Below are positions 23,725 to 36,449 of a stretch of DNA of 64,000 bases, piece after piece. The notes under the pieces are model-generated. The model had not been told where the DNA came from. It saw nothing but the letters and a program-made list of their open reading frames with translations, and did not search any database. The stretch comes from Cylicocyclus nassatus. Lineage: Eukaryota; Nematoda; Chromadorea; Rhabditida; Strongylidae. The position numbers and the translations under genes are program-made. How positions within the stretch are numbered: the first letter of the stretch is position 1; every line of letters begins with the position of its first letter. The DNA lies in the NCBI GenBank assembly GCA_958299035.1, contig CATQJL010000316.1, positions 20,065,676-20,129,675 of the forward strand. Direction: 5' to 3'.

Positions 23725-24875
23725 CAGGGCTCGGCACAGCTGGCATCGGGTCAAGCTGGTATCGTTTTTAGGGCGGAAAGCAAAGGGGATAGCGTTTTTT
23801 TGGGGTCCGAGAGACCAAAATAGCAGCTTTGAATGTCGCCGGCATGCTGTCCATCAAACAAACAAAGGTACTGTTTTTATTAATAACGCGATAGTATGAC
23901 ACCAAATTTAGTGTGTACATGTGCGTTGGGGGACCCGAACTATGGCCCAAAAATTTATGAAAACTTGTGTGGATGAAAGCCGTGCTGAACTTCTTTTTTT
24001 TATTAGCTGGCACCGTGCCAGCTGGGTGCCATCTGACAAGGGAATGGTCAGAAGTCGAAGTGACCAATCCATACAAGCTGCATATCATTAGATGCAGCAT
24101 AAAACGCTGACTCTGAATCTGTCTTCATTATCTGCAGAGCGCTTTTGTGGACGAAATTATAAGCCGTTGAATGTCATTATTTTGCTAAGAAATTGTGCGT
24201 GTAAAGTGCAAACTTGGCCGTACAAAGCCATTCTCGGCTCAGTGTTGGACCAAAACACGCATTTAGGTTACTTCATTTGACCAGCACCTAGAACTGAGCT
24301 GAACGAGCAATAATGTGCCTAATTTCGCAATTTTTGTGTACGATTTTCCCGCAGTAAAGCACTTCGCCTACAAAGGCGCTCTGCAGATATGGAAGATCGA
24401 TTTGAAATCAGCATTTTATGCTGCATCGAATGGTATGCAGCTTGTATGGATTGGCCACTTCGACTTCTGACCATTCCCTTGTGAGCTGGCACCGACACTT
24501 TGCTCACATAAGCCTTCATACTTTTTTTTACAAAAAATGTATCAACACTGTAAAAGTTTACATACAGAGAAGAAACATTTTCATGTTTTCTTTTCAGCGT
24601 TTTATAGCCATCTGGAAATTACTCGGTCTGCTTCATAGTCGAAAAATCGGCTTTTTCTGCTTTTCAAGATGTGATTTAACCACTTAAAAAGCTCAGAAAG
24701 CTCTGAAAAGTTGTTCCATGAAATCAGAATGCATGAAAACCGTACTACCCTATTTTACACAATTCAAAAATAATGACGGGTCTTTAAGACAGGTCAAAGC
24801 GGATTTCGTACGAGATTTTAAGATCAAACGGGACTCCGTTTTAAGTTTCCTGGTGCCAGCTCGTGCCGAGCCCTG
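23725..24875. mobile_element. hAT-type non-autonomous element, 1.15 kb
   Basis: Terminal inverted repeats CAGGGCTCGGCACAGCTGGC and GCCAGCTCGTGCCGAGCCCTG. A perfect 8-bp target duplication, CTGCTACT, is present at 23717-23724 and 24876-24883. The element carries a nested fold-back MITE at 24037-24481. No transposase frame. The element at 39811-40508 has the same ends and internal blocks. Confidence 0.87.
24037..24481. mobile_element. Fold-back MITE with CAAGGGAA ends, nested in the hAT-type element
   Basis: CAAGGGAATGGTCAGAAGTC at the left mirrors GACTTCTGACCATTCCCTTG at the right. The arms extend through CCATACAAGCTGCAT. It is flanked by TGA on both sides (24034-24036 and 24482-24484), a 3-bp target duplication. 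It shares its terminus and an internal TCTGC(A/G)GA-CGCT block with the element at 58374-59224. Confidence 0.75.
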
Positions 24876-24883
24876 CTGCTACT

Positions 24884-27800
24884 TCTTGAACAAAATTAAA
24901 GAACAAAATTAAAAGATATCTTAAGTTGTTCGTTTTCTTCAGAGGCCTCCTCCACAGCTTCCGTTCAGGTGGATGTTGAATGCGGTCCTCGAGTGCCACT
25001 ATCATGGCTTATTAGTATTAGGTATTCCATGTTGAAACGTCAGACCGCCACTAACAATAAACGTCTACTATCCGCGGTCGGCTTACTCACATAATAACAC
25101 CAATTAACAATGCCGAGCTACAAAGAGAGAACTTGGAAGTTAGAAATATTGTTTTTTTGGAAAACTAGCTGTTAACAAAAAAAAGTACGCGAACATTGAC
25201 AAAGGTTTAGCAAAGGAAAGGCTTTGAGAATCGTGACAACTGGATACTTTGGCAAGAAAATCCCATGCAATATGAAGTAAAGGGAAGACTTAGCTAGTGC
25301 AGGCAAGGAGAGCTGATGCAATAAAGACTCAAAAGAATTTAGAACTTTGCGCTTAGGATGTTTGCACATCCACAAAGAAAACATGAGTGATTATAGTAGT
25401 TTCTTGGAGAAGATAGGAAAATCTTCAGAAGGAAGATTTTTTGGTCGTTTAATAGAGAAGCTTTAAGAAGGAAAGTGTTCCCTGACTCTGAAAGCTTTGT
25501 ATACCGAAAAAGCACGCGCGTTTAGAGATGTGTTAGCATGATTTTGATCGAAGTGATAAATTTAATGGACTATGCTCTGAACTATGCGCCTCTTGAAATG
25601 GTAGTTTGGACCCTATGGAACGGTCAAATAGAAAAAGGAAAACGGTTGAGCATTTGGCAGTGAAACATAAATTCATAAAATTGCTCTGGTTACAGCAGGC
25701 GTAATCAGAGCTATACCTTATATTTCTGAATGCCAAACTAATTAACGCTTGTATGGAGTATAGCCGCAATTCTTCAGGCGACTGAAGCCATTTTGAAAAA
25801 TCTGGCTTGGAATTTTAGAGGTGCATTCATCTTGAGAAGAAAAAAAAGTCCTGGGCAAAAAATGTTTTCCACCTACGGAAAATTGAGTACTGGCGAAGTA
25901 TGAGGGCGCACCAAGGGAAGCTATAAATGCACAGCGGCAAGAATTCGAAGGAACAAAAGGCGTTTAAAATATAGTGACTATTACAGTAATAGAAGTTGTG
26001 CTGCAACAGTACCAAAATTATGTGTTATAATAAACAAACAATGCATGTTAGTCGAGTCCTCACAGGCGTGTTCTCTAATCTTCTAGATAGGAGACGGTGT
26101 TCTGTTGTTTCCGATAACGCGGTATTTTGAGAGGTGTTTGCAAATGCGCGGTTCTCTGCTTTTTCCTGGAAAACTTCTTCTTAAAAACGAACTACTGACA
26201 AGGAGAGTGACTATCTCTCCCAATTTTGAATAATATTCATAACTAACTATTAGGGCTATGCTCTTCGCGCTGATTTCCAATTTCTTTCATTCTTGCTCAT
26301 TGTAATTATTTATTTGCCATTTACAAAAACGATACTCAATAAGATCTTTTTGAACATATAGTCACAAACTTACAGGAGAAACGAGAGGAACGAGACGAAC
26401 AGTACGACGAAACTGACGAAATGAGATTATAGCATACGGATGAACAGCTGGCATGATAGCGAATTGAAATGCTAAGTCTCCTCGTCCCTGGTTGTGCCCT
26501 TTAAAAAAAATTATTATTGGCAATCCTGGGTAAACTAGCCTTATACACCAATATCAAATTTCTTCTTTGATAAGAAGTACGAACTGACTAGTCGTTGCAG
26601 TAGGCGTTCATATTGATCACTTGTTCGCTGACGTTAGGCATACTGTCGAACTCACAGACTAGGTACGAATACGCGTGAGCATAAGTCCCGGATAATAAGA
26701 CATGTCTGAGCATCCAAAATCCGTCATATTTACAGGTAATACCTAAAAAACGGATGATGCGCGGTTGTCGAACTGTCGCAAACAAAATCTTATTAGTTGA
26801 GCGCAGAAGATTCGTGTCATATTGAGGTAAGATTGGACTTGTTTGCTAGTAGGGCCTTCTCGAGAGATTGTAACAGAAACAGTTTCAAAAGACCATCTTT
26901 CTTTTTGAGAGTAATCTGCATCATAGAGAAAACTTAAAAATTGGTAAAAACGAAATGCTTACCGTGCGCCCAATTTACCTAAACAGATAGTCTTATATAA
27001 CAAAAAAATGAGCCCTGTCCGACCTGAATATAGATATGCGATGCACATGTTGCAAACCCCGATAAAAATACTTTTTTGCCGCGAATCATGAAGGGTGCCG
27101 TGTGATCTGCTAGGATTAACGAAGCTTATTTGAGATTTGGAACACACATATACAAGAATTTCCCGTGCGAGAATAACGCCAGTTATAGTGTAATTGTTTA
27201 CTCAATGCTGAAAGTGTTGGTCATACCGTGTCAAAATTTTGAAATATGTAGGTGGGCTCGAAAACTTATTCAAAGGTCGTCAGATTTGTGATTTTGCGTT
27301 CAAATGCCGGAGGTTTCTACCGTTGATAATGCGCTTTTAGCTGTTGTAGTCATCGTGATTGTTGTAATTTTGGTGTTCAAACTCGCTGGACAGCATGATT
27401 AAGCCAGCACTTCTTCATGGTGTTTTAGCGTCCGCGAACGTTGATTCAAGAAACAAGATCGTCAATTCTGACTGGTTATAAAAACTCATTCGAGAAGAAA
27501 ATCCAAAAAGCTATCTAAGAAGTAAATGTGACATTCTCTCGATCGAAAGTACATTTTAAAAAGAGAACTTGTAAATACCTTCGAATAAAACAATTCAGTA
27601 AGCAATTCAGTAATTCTTTTTGCTGTGGTGATGAGATGATGCACAATTAGCATATGTATCTAACATAAGAAGTTGCGGCCGATTTCTTATTGCATAGTTA
27701 GTTGGTCAAGTTTAATCTCCACTATCACACTTATTGTACCAAGCATAACTTACCATACAATCTTGTTTATTTTTGAACCAATTTCCAATGGATTCATTAG

Positions 27801-28062
27801 CTGCTTCTGTTCCATTTTCAACGAAGTACTTTTTGCTGAAGTTTACAACAATATGAACAATATAGATATGAGTCAATGTTCTATGAATTACCTCAGGTTT
27901 TGATTCCTCATATTGTACTGGATATAATTGGCTGTCCCATGAGGTCCCATTACTGCATATTTATGTGCGGTAGATTGCAAATAGCAGTTGTATTGCTGGA
28001 AGGTGATATGAATATTGCTGTTTCACAACCGAGTCTGATGTATCTTCGAAAATAAATGGGAA
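24884..28062. other. No supported gene
   Basis: Many short frames occur on both strands, with no recognisable domain. No palindromic element was seen. Host exons shorter than about 100 bp could be hidden here. Confidence 0.4.
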
Positions 28063-29433
28063 CAGGGCCCGGCACGAGGTGGGCAAACGGGGTTTTCCAA
28101 AACGAATTCCCCTTTGATCCCAATAAATTTTACGAATACCCCCTTACCCCCCAAAAATGACGTTTTGTGCTTGTGCGACGAGATAAATGGCCACACTTCG
28201 CCTAAAAGCGCTCAAAAGCGCCCAAATTGCTCAAATTCCTCAACTTACTCCTCAGCTGTATCAAGATAAGAAACACGAAGAAAAATAAGCAAGAAAAATG
28301 ATTAATGAATGAGAAAATATCAAAGAAACGCAGTCATAGGAATGAGAGACGCCGTTCCCGCGCGTATCGATTGACTGGGGCGCGCTTTCCATCTTAGGCT
28401 GCGTTCATACTGATTCCCATGTTCTGGAACTGTCCCCGCACAGTTCTCGCACTGTGCTGAAACTGTGCGGGAACTGTGCGGGAACTGTGCGGGAACAGTT
28501 CCAGAACATGGGAATCAGTATGAACGCAGCCTTAGAAAGCTAGGCTGCTGATGCGATTTTGGGCTCTAACAAGGACAAGAGGAAGAGTTTGGGAACCAAA
28601 ATCTCACCATATATTAAACTTTAGGTGCACAACAGATTTATGTGAAAATTTTGAAAAAACTATGTGAATTGAAAGTTTTGCCCACCTCAGGTAGGCAATT
28701 GCCCACCTAAGGTGGAACAAAGTTAAGCACGCTCTCCATTCACATAAGTTTTTCATAATTATTCATGCATTGTTCCTTAGTCGTACTGCGCGTATACACA
28801 CTAAGTCTCGCGCGATTTCGTTACCTCTGCGTTGCAAACGAGCCATTTTTCCATTTCTTTGGTAGCGCAAAATTTTCAGAAAAAAGTTTGCCACAACCTT
28901 CAGTCACATAATTTTTCAACGAAACTCCTCAGTTAAGCCCTGCAAGCCTGTGTGCATGTACTTACCAAGTTTCATACCATATCGTTCATCTGCGCTTTAA
29001 ACGAGCCGTTTGAATTCACATCTTCATTTACAAGTTTTGCGAAATTCTCGGAAAAAATGCTAATTACTCGTTCCGTTCACATAAGTTTTTCATAATTTTT
29101 CATACTATGTTTCCACTAGCCTCTTTCCGTTCGCATACAAAATTTGGTGTCATATCGTTGCACATACATTGAGAACTAGTCATGTATGCTGTTACAAATA
29201 GCATCGCTTGGGCGACGTCGCGCGTGCGGCAATTAGCGACGGCGCGGTTTGACGCGCGCGAACTCCAGTGTTCGCCTGTTGAGGCACATAACATGTTAAG
29301 ATAAGTAGCGAGCATGAACTACCAATTTTTTTTCGGTGCTCCGCCCCGGACCCCGCAAAAACGATTTCCCCTTTGCTTTTTAGCCCCAAAACGATTTCCA
29401 TCTTGTCATTTGCCGACCTCGTGCCGGGCCCTG
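28063..29433. mobile_element. hAT-type element, 1.37 kb, copy 1
   Basis: Ends CAGGGCCCGGCACGAGGTGG and CCGACCTCGTGCCGGGCCCTG are inverted repeats. A perfect 8-bp duplication, AATGGGAA, is present at 28055-28062 and 29434-29441. The interior has no long frame and carries a small fold-back MITE at 28397-28531. A second, left-truncated copy lies at 36450-38316. Confidence 0.88.
28397..28531. mobile_element. Harbinger-like fold-back MITE, 135 bp
   Basis: GGCTGCGTTCATACTGATTC at the left mirrors GAATCAGTATGAACGCAGCC at the right, and the arms run inward through CCATGTTCTGGAACTGT. The loop holds three tandem ACTGTGCGGGA units. It is flanked by TTA on both sides (28394-28396, 28532-28534), the 3-bp duplication expected of PIF/Harbinger-type elements. 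A sister copy is at 35607-35716. Confidence 0.85.
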
Positions 29434-29441
29434 AATGGGAA

Positions 29442-31721
29442 GCAAACAGCGAACCCGGTTTCAGCATGAAATTGCATTGCAACAAAAAGCTGATTAACAC
29501 CAAAAACAATTTGTGAATTTAAAAGCTCACCACATTCACGCCGCACATCTGCAATATTTTTTCTTTGAAAGCAGGAATCCACTCGTTTGGGAAATTTCCA
29601 GGAAAATACCAACTATTGCACGGATCTCTTGGAACTGGACTTGGATGCCACTGGGCAAGGTTGGGAATGATCAGAAACTGATGGGACCATGATGAAGCCA
29701 TGAATTGCCTAACAGGTTCAACTCACGGTAAGGAGAACGCAGTAAAGCACTCCAGTAGACATCGCACATTCACAAAACACTTTCATGCAATCACACATCT
29801 GGAAACGCTCATATCTTAACCGTTCTTGCTTACGTCAAGTTTTTTCATATTCTTAATAATTTAAACCTATGAGGTTTGTGATCTTCATATTCGCGTTACA
29901 TAGAGAAGTAATATCTTTTATTCCAGGCAAAAAAGCCGCTGATATGGTTTGTACATGGCTCCGGGCGTACTTCACGCCATTTTAATCGCCATTCGATCTG
30001 GCATTATTCCAAATGTTTTCGAATTCAACGCTTGCGGACTACAAAATCGAAGTATGTGCAACTCTTGTGGATTGATTAAGTGCTCTATTCCTTTTTATTC
30101 AAAATGCGCTAACAGTGAGTTGTAAACATTTTTGTTATTGCCAAATCGCATCGCGCAACTGAAACGCGTGAAGTATGCCCAGGGAAACGTAGGTTTATGC
30201 CGTTCTACAATTCAACTGTCTTGACAGCAAAAGGACGTTCGCATCAACAACTGCATTTCATTCCAAAACTTATTTTTAAATCAGTGCGTCACCTCCGTTC
30301 TGCGGTGGTTCGCACTGGCTCTGTTATCTGTATGCCTTTCTCGTGCTCACATAATGATGACTATGAAACTCACTGCGCGATGCTGAATATCACAAATGAA
30401 TTGTAAACAACTGTTAAGTCTTGAGGCATAGCCATGTGTGATTTCGGTAATTTTGAGAAAGCAAACTTTTTTGCAAAGGAACAATTGCGAATTCGAATGG
30501 ATTACTGAAATTATTTTGGCTTGACAATCGTCATAAGGATAAAAGTAGTTTTGGGCCACATTTACATGCAAAAATCTTTTCAGTTTTCCAGGTACAACTT
30601 TGCCAAATAGACTTTTTACCGATCACCCCTTTTTGGCACCGTTTTCGCAGAAAAGCCTTTCAACCACTTTCTAGGCTTGAATTCATGTGGTGCATCTACA
30701 TGTCAGGCAAATCATGACTTTGCAAAAGTCGAATTAGCGACATAGTTTTGATCGCTAAAAGATGCTTGGACCCGTTTTTTTAAGGACCTGCTTATAGAAT
30801 TTTCCTTCCTTGCGCATGATGGACCTATATGCTGGTGCGGTATGTTGTGCAAAATTGTAGCTCGATAGCTTGGCTGCAGCTGATTCTATGAGTTTCGTGA
30901 CAGCCTGGCATACACACACGCACAAAAAGACAGACGCTTAGCGCTTTATTGTAAGATATGATAGCTTTGCTCTAAAGGTTAATAAGTTCCTTGTTTCATT
31001 GCAATTGCATGCAGTTTTTTCTTGCCAGGAAAGTTGAAACGTAGCTTATGTCAAAGCGGGGCTATGAAAGTGGATGTCAGGTTGGTGGACAAAAAAGATG
31101 GTTTTTGATGAGATGAAAGTTTTTTTTTCTAAAAGATGAAAGTTTTTTATTTTTAACATCCTACCTCACTACCGTATATAAGTGAACGGCAAATTTCATA
31201 AAAGTAGATTAACATTCCTGAATAAAAAATCCATGTTGTGCGCTGTTTATGAGTTATCTTGGTAAAATCGTTGCACAACCGAGCGCGCATGCTAGTGTGA
31301 ATAAACACCATTCAAGCTTCACCATCGGTCGCATTCGATTCAGAAATCGAAATTGTTTATATCTTATAATGGCGTAGCTTATTATCAGGTACGTGCCAGG
31401 GACCAGCACAGGTGGCACTTGGGCAAGCTGTACATCTGGGATAAAGCAAAATAAGTTGTACTTGATGCTGAAGGGTTAACTTGCAGCGCTGGTAACGTTA
31501 AGACAACCTGGTCTACATCAAAAGACTAATAAAAGTTGATCACTAAAAATGAAAACTAGATTACCGAAAGCTTGGAAAGTTTTTTTCTAGAAAAAGCTTT
31601 ATACTCAACACACTCCATTGCAAAGCACCGGTAACGATGGACACCGATGTTGCGCAAGGGGAGTAGGAAATGTATGAATGAAAAACTCATGTTTAGAGAA
31701 TTGCAGGACTTTTTTTCCATA
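29442..31721. other. No supported gene
   Basis: Only short frames. Near 30905-30960 the sequence (CATACACACACGCACAAAAA, then GACAGACGCTTAGCGCTTTA) resembles, in reverse, the start of the Helitron-like element at 34174. It may be a fragment of a related end. Confidence 0.4.
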
Positions 31722-32144
31722 TTAAAGGCAGTGTCTCATCAAGATTTATTTGCCGAGATTTTTGCATTTTGCAAGCCTGTCGGACCCTGTCTAGCACTGT
31801 GTGGGCTTGAAGTCGCACGAAGTTCCCAAAATCCCCGTTTTTGGAGGCCCCGCGGAGGCAACGTGGACGAGTTGTACCTTCCAAGTTCAGCCTCAACCAC
31901 AGTGGCAGCAACAGAGGAGAGGTGGATGCTAAGTGGAGGGACATGTTTAAACGCGTAAGGGGGGAGACCGAAGGAGTCGTCCGCGCGTACCAAGTCGCTC
32001 TTCGCGTACCACTTTGAGCGATTTTTTCTCAACGTGGAGGGGGTCAAATTGAATAGGACTTGTTGCAATGGCCTATTTAGAGGTCCCTATAATAGAATAT
32101 GTGAGATTCCGCGCGACCTCAACTTTGGTGAGACACTGCCTTTA
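31722..32144. mobile_element. MITE with TTAAAGGCAGTGTCTCA ends
   Basis: TTAAAGGCAGTGTCTCATCAA at the left mirrors TTGGTGAGACACTGCCTTTA at the right, about 423 bp apart. The termini share TTAAAGGCAGTG with 15262-15716. The overlapping open frames in it are not supported as genes. Confidence 0.7.
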
Positions 32145-34173
32145 GGTGGTTCGTGCTATCTGGCGAGCGACCCTGAGGTGGCCCACGGAAAACAAAGACA
32201 TGACTTTCCTCTCTCTTCAAAATTTGTACGCACTTTCACATAGCTTTAATGTTTTAAAGCACTATAAACAGAGTGTTTGGGAAATACCTGGCCTAAGCTA
32301 CTTTCTTCACATTCTGATGAGCTTTCTGTTTTATTGTGCTCAGTAAAAGTTAGGGTGGTTTTCTTTGATTTTTTTGTTAACTGAAACACAGTCATTACAG
32401 CTTACCACGCCTCTTTCAAAACGCTTGTTGCAAAGAAAAAACATATCACAGGAGACTTTGCATCTCTCCTAAAAACCCCTTCTTTCTAGTTTCTTCATGT
32501 ATGTTTATTTGATGGTGGCCACTAATAAAGATTGTCCGGCATGTCGCAAAAATTGCCGCTACCCTCGAACCATGATCTTGCGTGTTGAATCCTAACCACA
32601 TCACCATTTCACCAAATCTATTCAAGCGATTTCTTTTTAAGAACGCACAAGATGTTTACGTCTAGGATTGACATCAATAGCTCACTGGATGCCGAAATGA
32701 GGCGTACCATGTCCAATTTTGGCTCGCACCAGTCCAGTTGCGGTGAAGGGGATCACTACGGGCCATTTTATAAGCTACAAACGTTGTGATGGTCTTACCA
32801 ATTTCTGCTGTCGCAGCAAGGGTTAAGCAGACATAGGAAGAGAAATTCAAGCGTTACAGATTCTATACTGGTGTTATATTGTGTGCACGAGGTAAAGCTT
32901 GTGCAAAGCTCTTATCACAACAGGGGCCTATTGTTTCGAGTACTCGTCGTCTTCGAATTCACAAAGTTGTGCGGAAATAATGATTATGTCTTCCCCACCT
33001 AATGCTGTTTCAACACTCGTTTAGCTTTTCGATCCCTCCTGACTTTTACAAGCCAAAATTGCAAGATGTGAAAGGCCAGTTGATAGCAAGTGCACGCTTC
33101 CTTAATTACAGTAGCGGCATTAGCCACAATAAGCAGCTCGCTCACTGTAAATGTAATTATCGCACAACCCTATTGTAGCTCACAGACTAATAAAAGCGCG
33201 TGAAGTCTTTCGTAGAGGTCAAGCACTCGCTTCTGTTATTGCACTTTGTGAGGATAGGGTAGGGCGATGAGCACACGTTATGAACGGTCATGAAGAAAAG
33301 TTCAGGTTTGGCATAAGGTGGCTTCAAAAACTTTCGAAAAGTTCTTGGCTTCTTGAAAAAAAGTACATTTTTCAGAGGTGCTCAGACAGAAAAAGAGTAA
33401 GGATGAAGATCAAAGGGATTAGAAAAAGAACATCAAGCACAGTAAAAAAGCTGGTGATGTTTTTATCAGGTTGTTAACTAACATAAGTTCAACAACTTTT
33501 CCCCATAACTTTTTCCTTTTTGCAAAGGGTACACTCAGACTTTGGCAATGTTTAAACTATGATGTGGGCTACAAATAAAGCAAATTGTGCTAAACTTGGC
33601 AGCGTGGTTACAGTAGGTGCACTTTAAAAAAAATTTACGAATCGTTTCACGTCGTTACAGTTTCAGCTGAAACTTGGTTTTAAAGGGGTTTTTCGACACA
33701 TTAATTACGAATCTCTCATTTTACACGACAATCTTTTTTCAAAGTGACAAAAACCAGTCTTACGAAAGTGAATACGATATCCGTGTCCTGCATGTAGAAT
33801 TACTCTATAACGCAACTTTATAACGCAAAGTCAAATTTTGAGATTTCGCTCACTAGTCAATTGAGGGATGTTGGCATCAAATTTGCCTTCAACTGCGTTG
33901 TTTCGTTTCCCGAAGGCGCCAGATCTCGAGCAATCTCCAACTACCTACTACTTTCTTAAGCTCAATGAGCCAACCTCTGGCAATAATTTTGCGATAGGGT
34001 AGGCTCACAAGAAAATTCATGATTACAAGACAATGCCCAGGTTTCATGACCAGAGAACATATAAAATTTTGCGATAGTTCTGCGTCGATAAGTTTGATTT
34101 AGGTGAACGCCTTCACCTTTGCTTGTAATCCAACGAAACTCCAATTTTTAGCACTTTTGGAAATATACTTGAA
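32145..34173. other. No supported gene
   Basis: Short frames only, no recognisable domains or repeats. Confidence 0.4.
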
Positions 34174-35119
34174 TCTTATATATAAAGCTGAATGTCTGTT
34201 TGTCTGTATGTCTGTCTGTATGTCTGTCTGTGTGTACGTATGTTCCGAATAGAAAATTCCATTTTTGAACCGATCCGGACCAAACTTGGCACACATACAC
34301 TTCGGGCCCCGGCGGGTGTCATAGGCTACTTTTCGTCATCGATCGATATCGACTTTATCGATTTTTATCGATTTTTTTGCTGAGTTCACCTACGGGGCTG
34401 GGAGTTGGCACAGGGGGGTAATCGAGCATGGGGATTCCGAATACAATATTGGCTTTCAGGATTATCGATTACTTTTATCGATTTTTATCGATTTTTTTGC
34501 GGAGTTCACCTACGGGGCTGGGAGTTGGCACAGGGGGGTAATCGAGCATGCTGATCATTCCCAAGGGGGGTGATCAGCATGCTCGATTACACCCCTGTGC
34601 CAAATTCCAGCCCCCTAGCTCAAATTTACAAAAAATCGATAAAATCAATAAAAGTAATCGATAATTCTGAAAACTAATATTGTATTCGTAATCTGCATGC
34701 TCGATTACCCCCTGTGCAAAATCCCAGCCTCGCATGTCAAAATTTACAAAAAATCGATAAAATCAATAAAAGTAATCGATAATTCTGAAAACTAATATTG
34801 TATTCGTAATCTGCATGCTCGATTACCCCCTGTGCAAAATCCCAGCCTCGCATGTCAAAATTTACAAAAAATCGATAAAATCAATAAAAGTAATCGATAA
34901 TTCTGAAAACTAATATTGTATTCGGAATCCCCATGCTCACTTCCCCCCCCCCCTGTGCCAACTCCTAGCCCTGTAGGTGAACTCTGCAAAAAAATCGATA
35001 AAAATCGGTAAAATCTACATCGATCGATAACGAAAAGTGGACTGTGACACCCGCCGGGGCCCGAAGTGTATGTGTGCCAAGTTTGGTCCGGATACGGCGG
35101 AGCCGGGTAAGCCAGCTAG
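34174..35119 (+). mobile_element. Helitron-like non-autonomous element
   Basis: It starts TCTTATATATAAAGCTGAATG and ends with a short hairpin (CGGC-GGA-GCCG, 35095-35105) 10 nt before a terminal CTAG (35116-35119). It lies between A (34173) and T (35120), with no target duplication. These are the standard Helitron features. A TGTCTG-rich run (34193-34236) follows the start. A subterminal inverted repeat of about 50 bp (CCGGACCAAACTTGGCACAC, 34275, mirrored at 35070) and an inverted minisatellite fill the rest. No Rep or helicase coding. Confidence 0.72.
34340..35010. repeat. Inverted minisatellite, unit about 115-120 bp
   Basis: Units share TATCGATTTTTATCGATTTT, CACCTACGGGGCTGGGAGTT, GCACAGGGGGGTAATCGAGC and ATTCCGAATACAATATT. 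Two units read forward (34340-34560). After a small palindrome at about 34545-34580 about four units read in the opposite sense. The two complete right-hand units near 34650-34890 look identical. Confidence 0.8.
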
Positions 35120-35606
35120 TTTTTTATATTCCGTCACTAACAAGGGAAGGATAGTTGGATGCCGCGGCCATTCCTAATGATTTCTATACCAAAAAATGCG
35201 CCTTCGAATGCAGATTCTGAATCTGTGCTCGAAATCTGCGAAACGATCTTTTGAAGAAAGTTATGAACTTTTTTCCTTGAAAATTTAGCCTACTTTTGGA
35301 TAGTAAAAATCACCAGATTTGATCTAGCCTACCGTTTGATGCTACTGAAAAATATTTTAGACGTAGTAATATTTATTTAGATTATCTGGATCATACTCAG
35401 CATTTGGAAAGGAGAGAAAATTTTTTTATTGACGATTTTGACCCTCCGCAGGAACGCGTATTTTTTAATGAAAAAAATCATAACCCCATTCAGATTATCG
35501 TTTCGCAGATATGAAAGACAGTCTACGAACTAGCATTTAAAAGCGCATTTTTTGGTATACAAATCATTATGAATGGCTACGGCATCCAAGTATCCTTCCC
35601 CTGTAA

Positions 35607-35716
35607 GGCTGCGTTCATACTGATCCCGAAGTTCGGGAACAGTTTCAGCACAGCGAAATGAAATGAGCGCTGTGCTGAAACTGTTCCCGGACTTCGAAAT
35701 CAGTCTGAACGCAGCC
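35607..35716. mobile_element. Harbinger-like fold-back MITE, 110 bp
   Basis: GGCTGCGTTCATACTGATCC and CAGTCTGAACGCAGCC ends with arms through AACAGTTTCAGCACAGC form one hairpin. It is flanked by TAA at 35604-35606 and 35717-35719. Same family as 28397-28531. Confidence 0.85.
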
Positions 35717-35719
35717 TAA

Positions 35720-36449
35720 GCAGCCAAAGTATTTGTGCTTACTTGCAGCTCTTATTGCATTCAAATAAGTTGTAGAGATAGTTGCAAAAGAAAATTGAGC
35801 TAAAAAGGAGATTGAGAAGCTAACCGAGAGTTGACGAACCGCTTTGGCATGAATTACTCAGCCCGCACCAGGCTTCTTAAACAACGCTCAGACAGTCGAA
35901 GGGATACCTCCGGAGGGCAAATGGCGGGGGCCTGCCACTTCGCGCTCCGGAGCGCTCCAGAGCCCTCCCATTTCACCCATTTTGGTGCTTCGCGGCTCTC
36001 CCAAATCTGGGGCACCTCCGGAGCAGAGATTTGCGAATTCCGAAGAAGGGTCCCATTCGCCTGCTTGTGACGTCATCGTGTGTCACCGTGATTAAGAGCT
36101 TCACCCAAACCTCGTGCCTGCAAAAAATACTGACACGCACTGTAAACTATGCCGAGGATTATCAAACGAGGATAAGTATTGGTCTAGGAAAAAAACTTGC
36201 CCCGTTCGACATGCTGATCACAATAACATTCATTCCGCAAAGTAGCTTTTTCGCGAGAAACATTAAACATATTCTCGACAGCAAATGAGTATGATTGTGA
36301 TTAGCAAGTCAAGCCAGCCCATCGCAAACTTTTGGCAAGTTCTGACAATGAGATCTTGCTCCTTAATTGTTGGCATTGTCCGCATCAGGGTTAACGAACG
36401 TGACTCGTCAAGATTAGTTTGACAAATCTTAATTTGCCTTCAATTACCC
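35720..36449. other. No gene; GC-rich patch
   Basis: Bases 35900-36060 are clearly richer in G and C than the surroundings and repeat the motif CCTCCGGAG and variants. The overlapping frames on both strands there are low-complexity and not supported as genes. Confidence 0.4.

Noticed and set aside
34174..34260. LINE (RTE-type) 3' end in reverse
   Set aside because: The TC start, terminal hairpin with CTAG, A/T insertion point and absence of RT sequence fit a Helitron-like element better.
34192..34383. Frame with a CLYVCLYVCL repeat
   Set aside because: Translation of a TGTCTG microsatellite at the start of the Helitron-like element.
35831..36076. Two overlapping 60-80-codon frames in a GC-rich patch
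   Set aside because: Open on both strands because of base composition and the repeated CCTCCGGAG motif; no coding support.
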